Origin: Nitrososphaeria archaeon
GTDB lineage: Archaea; Thermoproteota; Nitrososphaeria; JACIWG01
NCBI GenBank assembly: GCA_014361085.1
Contig: JACIWG010000104.1
Coordinates: forward strand, 1-5,446
Length of the DNA: 5,446 nucleotides
Direction: 5' to 3'
In this document: one piece after another, positions 1 through 4,830 of the stretch
Numbering within the stretch: the stretch's first letter is position 1
Layout: every line of letters starts with the position of its first letter
Notes under the pieces: generated by a model
Seen by the model: only the letters and a program-made list of their open reading frames with translations
What the model was told of the DNA's origin: nothing
Databases searched by the model: none
Made by a program: the position numbers and the translations under genes

Positions 1-640
1 ATCCTAGAATAAGGAGAGAACCGGAAACACCACATAGCGCGCCTCCAACTGCTGTGGCAATGTATCTTGTCAAGAAAACGTTTATTCCCAGAGAATCGGC
101 CATAGAAGGATTTTCTCCAACAGACCTCAAATTTAAGCCAAAACTTGTTTTATAAAGTATAAACCATAAAAATATGACCATAAAATATGAGAAGTAAACT
201 ATAGGGTTCTGGTTGAAAAAGGATGGACCTATAATAGGTATGTCAGAAAGAATAGGTATCTTTAGGTTTCCAAGAGGCTCTATTCTAACCCTAGAGATGG
301 CGAGAGGCCTTCCAAGTGAACTGCTTAGACCAAGCCCCAATATTGTTATTGCAAGACCGCTGACCGTCTGATTAGCCTTTAACGTTATAGAGACAAAAGC
401 GTGTATAAAACTTAGGGATACACCTGCTAGGGCAGCGGCTAATACTGCTATAATCCAGTTGCCAGTAACATAATATGCTATAAAAGAGGATAGGGCGCCA
501 AAGCACATTAAGCCTTCTACGCCAAGGTTCAGTATCCCAGAACGTTCTGTAAATATTTCACCTAAGGTGGCCAGTAATAGGATGCTGCCCTCCTGAACCA
601 TGAGAATAAACATTGTAGTCAATATTGTTAAGGGGTCCAA
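1..640 (-). CDS. BMP/nucleoside-type ABC transporter permease 2 (YufQ/NupQ-like), partial at left edge
   Basis: This is one of two membrane subunits that form the translocation channel of a nucleoside-type ABC importer in the cytoplasmic membrane. Only the first 213 residues lie in the window; relatives run to roughly 300, so about the last third is missing. Family landmarks seen are ERSGILNLGVEG (residues 32-43), ANQTVSGLA (89-97) and a loop with SVGENPSMADSLGI (173-186), followed by a glycine-rich helix. Hydrophobic stretches lie near residues 2-27, 44-58, 62-87, 94-108 and 146-163. I chose TTG at 640-638 as the start: GGAGG at 653-649 stands eight bases before it, and the resulting N-terminus (MDPLTILTTM) matches relatives in position. 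The frame is closed by a TAA upstream at 673-671, so little extension is possible; another TTG at 655 lacks a good ribosome site. Only two bases separate it from the stop of permease 1, which implies coupled translation. Family assignment is firm; the transported solute is inferred. Confidence 0.93.
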   Translation of the reverse strand, partial: MDPLTILTTMFILMVQEGSILLLATLGEIFTERSGILNLGVEGLMCFGALSSFIAYYVTGNWIIAVLAAALAGVSLSFIHAFVSITLKANQTVSGLAITILGLGLSSSLGRPLAISRVRIEPLGNLKIPILSDIPIIGPSFFNQNPIVYFSYFMVIFLWFILYKTSFGLNLRSVGENPSMADSLGINVFLTRYIATAVGGALCGVSGSLLILG

Positions 641-642
641 GT

Positions 643-1707
643 CTATCGCCTCCAAACAACCCTGTACCTTTTAAAAAATTCTCCAGATAATGTGAAGATT
701 AGCATAAGCGCTTGAAATACGTCTGTTACGCCAACAGATAGGCCCATTGAACTCTGCAGTACTTCACCTCCAACAAGAAGCCCTCCAAAAAATATTGAGC
801 CAAAGATTATTATTAAGGGGTTAAGGTTGCACAACCATGCTACAATTATGCCAGTATAACCGTATCCTGGCGAGAAGTCAGGCCTTAACCTTCCTATAAC
901 ACCACTTAATATGGACATTCCAGCTAAGCCAGATAAGCCTGCACTTATGGCCATAACAATGCAGACAACCTTTGTATAGGATATCCCCGCATACTTTGCA
1001 GTAGGGTAACTGTCTCCAACAACCTTTACTTCAAAACCAAATTTTGTTTTTGCAAGAATCGAGTATATGATTAGTGCAGCGGATAATCCAATAAATATGC
1101 TCGAGTTTATTGTTGTATTAGGTATTAGAGGAAATCTTGCATACTGTGGAAAGGCTTGCGACTGTGGAAAACCATATCCTTTTGGATCCTTCCATGGACC
1201 TATAACAAGATAGTTGGATATGATTTGCGCAATATAGTTCATCATAAGAGTAGTTAACACTTCATTCACTTCAAACTTTGCTTTCAAGAACGCTGGAACT
1301 ATACCCCATATGCTGGAGCCCAAGAATACAAGGATTAACGTGATGGGCATAAAAAGTGGTTCAGGAATAATATTATTCTGGATATTCCATAAGACTATGA
1401 ATGTAGCTATTATCCCTCCAACATAGATTTGGCCTTCACCTCCAACAGAAATAAAATTGGCTTTATATGCTAAAGCTAGGCCCAGGGCTACAAGCATAAT
1501 CGGTATCGCTCTAACAACAGACTCAGAAAGTAGTGCTAGATTTGTAAAGGATTTAAAGAGGCTATAGTATGCTAAAATTGGGTCAACATTTGTTAAAACA
1601 AAAATGATACCGGACACCAAGAAAGCTAACAGTATTGAGGCTAAGCTTATGGCAAACGATTTTATTGTAGAAATCCTTTCACGTGGGAAAAACTGTATTT
1701 TATACAA
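643..1707 (-). CDS. BMP/nucleoside-type ABC transporter permease 1 (YufP/NupP-like)
   Basis: This is the first membrane subunit of the importer, expected to pair with permease 2 and dock on the double ATPase. The complete product has 354 residues, the usual length for this family. Landmarks seen are SVGGEGQIYVGG (87-98), the coupling-helix region EVNEVLTTLMMNYIA (146-160), FGFEVKVVGDSYPTAKYAGI (223-242) and SPGYGYTGIIVAWL (279-292). About ten hydrophobic segments can be seen, the first near 15-37 after a short basic N-terminus (RER, K). A longer reading from GTG at 1737 is open, but that would place ten residues inside the end of the ATPase gene and has no ribosome site. The TTG at 1707-1705 is preceded at seven bases by AGGTGA and gives the expected short cytosolic leader. 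The gap to the ATPase stop is then 13 bases, and the stop TAG at 645-643 almost touches permease 2. No signal-peptide cleavage site or truncation is seen. Confidence is high for family, moderate for exact start. Confidence 0.95.
   Translation of the reverse strand: MYKIQFFPRERISTIKSFAISLASILLAFLVSGIIFVLTNVDPILAYYSLFKSFTNLALLSESVVRAIPIMLVALGLALAYKANFISVGGEGQIYVGGIIATFIVLWNIQNNIIPEPLFMPITLILVFLGSSIWGIVPAFLKAKFEVNEVLTTLMMNYIAQIISNYLVIGPWKDPKGYGFPQSQAFPQYARFPLIPNTTINSSIFIGLSAALIIYSILAKTKFGFEVKVVGDSYPTAKYAGISYTKVVCIVMAISAGLSGLAGMSILSGVIGRLRPDFSPGYGYTGIIVAWLCNLNPLIIIFGSIFFGGLLVGGEVLQSSMGLSVGVTDVFQALMLIFTLSGEFFKRYRVVWRR
649..653 (-). promoter_or_regulatory. Shine-Dalgarno site of permease 2
   Basis: GGAGG lies on the minus strand inside the last codons of permease 1, eight bases before the TTG at 640. 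It decides the TTG start and suggests that ribosomes finishing permease 1 re-initiate on permease 2. Confidence 0.75.
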
Positions 1708-1714
1708 AAAACAT

Positions 1715-1720
1715 TCACCT
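1715..1720 (-). promoter_or_regulatory. Shine-Dalgarno site of permease 1
   Basis: AGGTGA on the minus strand directly follows the TGA stop of the ATPase gene (1723-1721) and stands seven bases before TTG 1707. It matches the conserved end of 16S rRNA and is the reason for preferring TTG 1707 over GTG 1737. Confidence 0.7.
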
Positions 1721-3244
1721 TCAGGATCCCATAACACCAGCCATCATGAGACCAATCTTTTCAATATCAGCTTCATGGGATAACATTTCTCCAACAATTT
1801 TGCCTTCAAACATTACAAATATTCTATCAGATAGTGAAAGAATTTCGTCAAGGTCTTCTGAAAATAATATTATCGCATTTCCTTCATCACGCATTTTCAA
1901 AAGAAGTTTTCTAACATATTCTGTTGCACCAACATCAAGTCCTCTTGTAGGATACATTGCAACAATAACATGCCCATCACCTCCAACTGGACTACCTAGC
2001 TCTCTAGCCAAGACAACCTTCTGAAGATTACCGCCAGAAAGAAACTTTACAGGAACCCTTACAGAAGGACATAGTATTTCAAAGTCTTTAACAAGCTTTT
2101 CAGAAAACTTTTGGATCTCCTTATAGTTTAATAGGATAGAATTTGAGAAGGGTTTACGGTCGTAGGTTTTAAGGATAAGATTTTCTGCTAAAGAAAGATT
2201 TGGAGCAGTTCCAACACCAAGCCTTTCTTCAGGAATAAAAAGGACACCGTTTTCAAAAAACTTTTTAGGAGAAAGGTTTGTCAAATCCTTACCGCATACA
2301 TAAATTTTTCCAGAGTAAACCTTTCTAAGGCCTGTTATCGCTTCAGCCAACTCCCTCTGCCCGTTTCCAGCAACACCTGCTACACCAACAATTTCCCCGA
2401 ACCTTAAATTGAAGCTTACATCCTTAAGCTTAAGGTTACCGTCTTCGTCTAGAACACGAATGTTTTCAACCTTCAAGGCTATGCCTGAAGGTTTAAGCGG
2501 ATTTTTAACATACTCGAAAACCACGGGCCTACCGATCATAAGGTTAGCCAGTTCAACCTTACTGGTTTCCCTAGTAACCTTTGTTGCAACATTCTTGCCT
2601 CTCCTTAAAACCGTAACCCTGTCACTTATTTCAAAAACTTCGTCAAGCTTATGTGTTATAAAAATTATACTTTTACCTCTAGAACACATTTCCTTTAAAG
2701 AGATAAATAGCTCCTTCTTCTCTTGAGGAGTTAAGACTGTAGTAGGTTCATCAAGGATCATGACACGAACATTCCTGTATAGAAGCTTTAAAATTTCAAC
2801 CCTCTGCCTTTCACCCATAGAAAGTTTCCAAACTTCCGCAAGCGGGTCAACATAGAGACCAAAGTTTAATGCCAGACTTCTGATTTCCTTAGCAGCCCCT
2901 TCAACATCTAAAATAAGACGACTCCCTTCAGACCCTAAAATCACATTTTCTGTAACAGTATGTGCTGGGATAAGTTTAAAATTTTGGTGAACCATTCCAA
3001 TACCAAGCTTTATAGCGTCACGTGGAGAGCGAATCTGAACCTCCCTACCATCAACCTTAATTTTGCCACTGTCCATTCTATATATGCCATAGAGTATATT
3101 CATTAAAGTTGTTTTACCAGCACCATTTTCACCCAACAGGGCATGGATTTCTCCAGCCTTCAAGCTAAAGTTCACATGATCATTAGCTACAACACCTGGA
3201 AAGGTCTTAACTATATCAATCAATTCAATAATATTCTTTTCCAT
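1721..3244 (-). CDS. BMP/nucleoside-type ABC transporter ATP-binding protein, two fused nucleotide-binding domains (YufO/NupO-like)
   Basis: This cytoplasmic ATPase powers solute import by the two permeases encoded downstream. Its 507 residues hold two ABC domains, the usual length and layout for the family. Domain 1 is intact: Walker A GENGAGKTT (38-46), Q-loop Gln87 in VHQNF, signature LSMGERQ (141-147), Walker B VMILDEPT (161-168) and switch His198 in ITHK. Domain 2 starts near 256. Its Walker A is degenerate (GVAGNGQRE, 290-298, Gln in place of Lys) but it has a good signature LSGGNLQK (402-409). Its Walker B lacks the acidic pair (VIVAMYPTRGLD, with Met430 and Tyr431), and its H-switch is replaced in LFSED by Glu463. 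A degenerate second domain is normal in this family and in the CUT2 sugar ATPases, so probably one site hydrolyses ATP. I use ATG at 3244; an adjacent TTG at 3247 would add one residue. GGGGG at 3257-3253 is an acceptable ribosome site. A ribose or other sugar ATPase was considered, but the paired permeases point to the BMP/nucleoside group. No binding-protein gene precedes it. Confidence 0.95.
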   Translation of the reverse strand: MEKNIIELIDIVKTFPGVVANDHVNFSLKAGEIHALLGENGAGKTTLMNILYGIYRMDSGKIKVDGREVQIRSPRDAIKLGIGMVHQNFKLIPAHTVTENVILGSEGSRLILDVEGAAKEIRSLALNFGLYVDPLAEVWKLSMGERQRVEILKLLYRNVRVMILDEPTTVLTPQEKKELFISLKEMCSRGKSIIFITHKLDEVFEISDRVTVLRRGKNVATKVTRETSKVELANLMIGRPVVFEYVKNPLKPSGIALKVENIRVLDEDGNLKLKDVSFNLRFGEIVGVAGVAGNGQRELAEAITGLRKVYSGKIYVCGKDLTNLSPKKFFENGVLFIPEERLGVGTAPNLSLAENLILKTYDRKPFSNSILLNYKEIQKFSEKLVKDFEILCPSVRVPVKFLSGGNLQKVVLARELGSPVGGDGHVIVAMYPTRGLDVGATEYVRKLLLKMRDEGNAIILFSEDLDEILSLSDRIFVMFEGKIVGEMLSHEADIEKIGLMMAGVMGS

Positions 3245-3252
3245 CAAACTTT

Positions 3253-3257
3253 CCCCC
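3253..3257 (-). promoter_or_regulatory. Probable ribosome binding site of the ATPase gene
   Basis: A run of five G on the minus strand lies eight bases before ATG 3244. It is G-rich rather than a classic GGAGG, and is also part of the TAGGGGGA repeat described in the intergenic region, so it may serve a second purpose. Confidence 0.45.
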
Positions 3258-3400
3258 TAACTCAAAACTTGCAAAAGAAGACGTCAACAAAATTTTCATA
3301 TTCATCAATAAAGTTGGTAAAGTAGGGGCATTGTAAAACATCTTTCAAAAAACCCATTTTCCACCATTTAAGCAACTTTGAAGACAAATATTTAATCCTT

Positions 3401-3420
3401 TTTAACACAATAATGTTAAA
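3401..3420. repeat. Inverted repeat TTTAACA-6-TGTTAAA, candidate operator
   Basis: Seven-base arms at 3401-3407 and 3414-3420 are perfectly complementary around a six-base centre (CAATAA). The 20-bp dyad lies about halfway across the divergent promoter region, next to the AAATATTTAAT box. Further TTTAAC copies sit at 3445-3450 and 3451-3456. The shape fits a site for a dimeric regulator; no regulator gene is in the window. Confidence 0.45.
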
Positions 3421-3442
3421 GATTATCGTTAGACCAAAATAC

Positions 3443-3450
3443 TTTTTAAC
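3443..3450 (+). promoter_or_regulatory. Candidate TATA-like box for the plus-strand genes
   Basis: TTTTTAAC is centred about 27-28 bases before ATG 3474, with an A-rich stretch (CCAAAATA) just upstream where a BRE would be. No ribosome-binding motif precedes ATG 3474. Both facts fit an archaeal leaderless transcript starting at or near the ATG. It overlaps one TTTAAC half-site, so a regulator bound there could block it. Confidence 0.35.
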
Positions 3451-3468
3451 TTTAACAGCATCCCCCTA

Positions 3469-3484
3469 TCTTGATGAATCAAGA
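3469..3484. repeat. 16-bp palindrome across the start codon of the tRNA-binding protein
   Basis: Arms TCTTGAT (3469-3475) and ATCAAGA (3478-3484) are perfectly complementary around a two-base centre, with ATG at 3474-3476 in the middle. It could be a protein-binding site. As RNA the two-base loop is too tight for all seven pairs, but a slightly shorter hairpin could cover the start. It may also be chance. Confidence 0.4.
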
Positions 3485-3803
3485 ATATCCTGTTGAAGAA
3501 TTTTGGAAATTTGAATTAAAAGTTGGACAGGTTTTAGAGGCTGAAAAGGTTCAAGGGTCACAGAAGCTTATAAAGCTTACAGTAGACTTTGGAAACGAGA
3601 AGAGGACTATCGTTACAGGTGTAGCTGATCAGCATACGCCATCAGAGTTTGTTGGCAAAAAGATGATTTTCGTACTAAACCTTAAACCTAAGAAGGTTTT
3701 TGGAATAGAAAGTAGAGGTATGCTCCTTTTAGCAGAAGATGAAAGCAAAAGGACATACTTGGTTTACGCTGATAACGTGCCTGTTGGCTCACGCTTTTAC
3801 TGA
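3474..3803 (+). CDS. Free-standing tRNA-binding OB-fold protein (methionyl-tRNA synthetase beta-subunit / Trbp111 type)
   Basis: This is a 109-residue cytosolic protein made almost entirely of one EMAPII/Arc1p-type tRNA-binding OB fold. Motifs seen are FELKVGQVLEAE (13-24), VQGSQKL (26-32), VDFGNEKRTIVTGVA (37-51), NLKPKKVFGIESRGMLLLAED (69-89) and a closing VPVGSRFY. The segment VQGSQKLIKLTVDFG resembles the C-terminal domain of bacterial MetRS (EGSDKL type) rather than the HPxADKL form or the chaperone CsaA. In many archaea this domain is a separate gene annotated as the MetRS beta subunit. It is known in the family to dimerise and to bind tRNA non-specifically by shape, aiding aminoacylation; which tRNA or synthetase it serves here is not visible. 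The start is ATG 3474; TTG 3471 would add one residue. No SD is seen, so a leaderless transcript is likely. It is followed after 22 bases by pfkA on the same strand, probably in one operon. Confidence 0.9.
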   Translation: MNQEYPVEEFWKFELKVGQVLEAEKVQGSQKLIKLTVDFGNEKRTIVTGVADQHTPSEFVGKKMIFVLNLKPKKVFGIESRGMLLLAEDESKRTYLVYADNVPVGSRFY

Positions 3804-3812
3804 AACATTTTT

Positions 3813-3818
3813 GGAGTG
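3813..3818 (+). promoter_or_regulatory. Shine-Dalgarno site of pfkA
   Basis: GGAGTG lies in the 22-base gap after the tRNA-binding protein gene. It stands seven bases before ATG 3826 but only one base before the in-frame ATG 3820, which favours 3826 as the start. Confidence 0.65.
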
Positions 3819-3825
3819 GATGATT

Positions 3826-4794
3826 ATGGCCAAGCTTTCTGTTGGAATCGTTACCGCAGGAGGGGACGCTCCAGGAATGAATGCTGCAATAAGATGCTGC
3901 GTACGCTCTCTTCTAGCGGGAGAGGCTAAAGTTTTAGGTGTAAGGAGAGGATACAAGGGTCTTATCGAAAAAGATTTCGAATCATTAACTTCAAGAAGTG
4001 TTAGTGGTATAATAAATTTGGGTGGAACAATATTAAGGACTGCAAGATGTGATGAAATAAAGAGTGAGTTGGGGCTTGATGTTGCAGCAAAAAATTTGAA
4101 TGAACTTTCACTAGACTACCTTATAGTCATAGGAGGAGATGGGACATTTCGTGCTGCAAAAGAGATTTCTAGAAGGTCTGGTGTAGCATGTATTGGGATT
4201 CCAGCATCAATAGATAATGACATAGATGGAACTGAGGAGACAATTGGATTCGATACAGCAGTAAACACGGCATTAGATGCTGTAGACAAAATCAGGGACA
4301 CGGCAATCTCTCATGAAAGATTCTTTATTGTAGAGGTTATGGGTAGAGGAAGCGGCTTTCTGGCCATAACAGTTGGCCTTGCAGCGGGAGCAGAATTTAT
4401 ACTCATACCAGAAAAGCCGCCTAACGTAAACAATATTATAGAAAGGTATAGGATGATGAAGTCGTTGGGGAAGACTTCAATGATAGCAATCTTAGCTGAG
4501 GGTGCAATGGATGGTTTAACTCTAGTTAACGAGCTAAAGAAGAAAGTTGATGCTGAAGTAAGATTTTCATCGATAGGATACATACAGCGTGGTGGAGTGC
4601 CAACAGTACGTTCAAGAATATTGGCAAACCTGTTCAGTTCAAAGGCTGTTGAAATGATTTTTGAGGGTAAAAAAGATTTTATGGTTGGAATAGTAGACAA
4701 TAAAATTGTAGAGAAGACACTTTCTGGAAAAAAGAGAGTTTTATGCGAAAGAGAATTGGGTATGCTCGATTTGGCTGAAAAGCTTGCAATATAA
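3826..4794 (+). CDS. pfkA: 6-phosphofructokinase, PfkA family, ATP-type signature
   Basis: The predicted reaction is phosphorylation of fructose 6-phosphate to fructose 1,6-bisphosphate, the committed glycolytic step, in the cytosol. The complete 322 residues match the length of bacterial PfkA. Seen are the nucleotide loop TAGGDAPGMNAAIR (10-23), R74, GGDGT (103-107), IDND (129-132) with catalytic Asp130, SHER with Arg165, VMGRGSG (171-177), Glu225, Arg246 and GYIQRGG (251-257) with Arg255. Compared with E. coli, Gly106 aligns with Gly104; PPi-dependent enzymes carry Asp there. Ala127 aligns with Gly124, which is Lys in PPi enzymes. Both point to ATP as donor. Tyr252 replaces the sugar-phosphate-contacting His249. 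The start is ATG 3826; the frame is open further upstream into the preceding gene, but ATG 3820 is too close to the ribosome site and earlier starts would overlap that gene. It lies 22 bases after the tRNA-binding protein gene and 36 before livF. If the host is an archaeon this enzyme class is uncommon there, and transfer is possible. Family assignment is firm; the donor is inferred. Confidence 0.95.
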   Translation: MAKLSVGIVTAGGDAPGMNAAIRCCVRSLLAGEAKVLGVRRGYKGLIEKDFESLTSRSVSGIINLGGTILRTARCDEIKSELGLDVAAKNLNELSLDYLIVIGGDGTFRAAKEISRRSGVACIGIPASIDNDIDGTEETIGFDTAVNTALDAVDKIRDTAISHERFFIVEVMGRGSGFLAITVGLAAGAEFILIPEKPPNVNNIIERYRMMKSLGKTSMIAILAEGAMDGLTLVNELKKKVDAEVRFSSIGYIQRGGVPTVRSRILANLFSSKAVEMIFEGKKDFMVGIVDNKIVEKTLSGKKRVLCERELGMLDLAEKLAI

Positions 4795-4830
4795 AATAGT
4801 AAATCTTAATTAATTTTGTGGAAAAAACTT

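Larger units (their letters stand above)
3245..3473. other. Divergent intergenic control region, no gene seen
   Basis: About 230 bases lie between the ATPase start (minus) and the tRNA-binding protein start (plus). All frames are broken by stops and I see no tRNA, rRNA or convincing C/D-box RNA. It holds several short repeats: TTTAAC half-sites at 3401, 3445 and 3451 with an inverted copy at 3415-3420; TCCCCCTA at 3252-3259 and 3461-3468; and the imperfect tandem TAAAGTTGG/TAAAGTAGG at 3309-3326. AT-rich boxes that could be archaeal TATA elements are AAATATTTAAT (3386-3396, usable on either strand), TTTTTAAC (3443-3450, plus) and CTTTATT (3313-3307, minus). The last would put transcription of the ABC operon near 3284 with a leader of about 40 bases. 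These promoter readings are inference. Confidence 0.6.

Noticed and set aside
1683..2024. Plus-strand open frame of 113 codons opposite the ATPase/permease junction
   Set aside because: It lies wholly antisense to well-supported conserved genes, its product is low-complexity Ser/Ile/Thr-rich, and no ribosome site or family resemblance is seen.
2409..2726. Plus-strand open frame of 105 codons within the ATPase gene
   Set aside because: It is antisense to the conserved ABC coding sequence and its Ser/Leu-rich product looks like a reverse-complement shadow.
3143..3325. Small plus-strand open frame running from the ATPase gene into the intergenic region
   Set aside because: More than half is antisense to the ATPase N-terminus, including its Walker A region. 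There is no recognisable domain and no ribosome site.
3245..3473. Small RNA (C/D box) gene in the intergenic region
   Set aside because: TGATGA-like boxes occur near 3305-3310 (minus) and at the plus-strand start, but no CTGA D boxes are placed to make a guide RNA.
3474..3803. Naming the OB-fold protein as the chaperone CsaA
   Set aside because: CsaA is of similar length, but the VQGSQKL, NEKRTIVTG and NLKPKKVFGIESRGM motifs match the MetRS C-terminal/Trbp111 type.
3739..3825. Earlier in-frame start for pfkA inside the tRNA-binding protein gene
   Set aside because: It would add 29 residues absent from the family and overlap the upstream gene. ATG 3826 has a well-spaced GGAGTG and gives the standard N-terminus.
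4116..4700. Two minus-strand open frames within pfkA
   Set aside because: Both are fully antisense to the conserved active-site regions of phosphofructokinase and have shadow-like composition.
4795..4830. Terminator or separate promoter between pfkA and livF
   Set aside because: No hairpin is seen and only short AT-rich runs (TTAATTAATTTT) are present. These do not distinguish a promoter from background, so read-through is equally likely.
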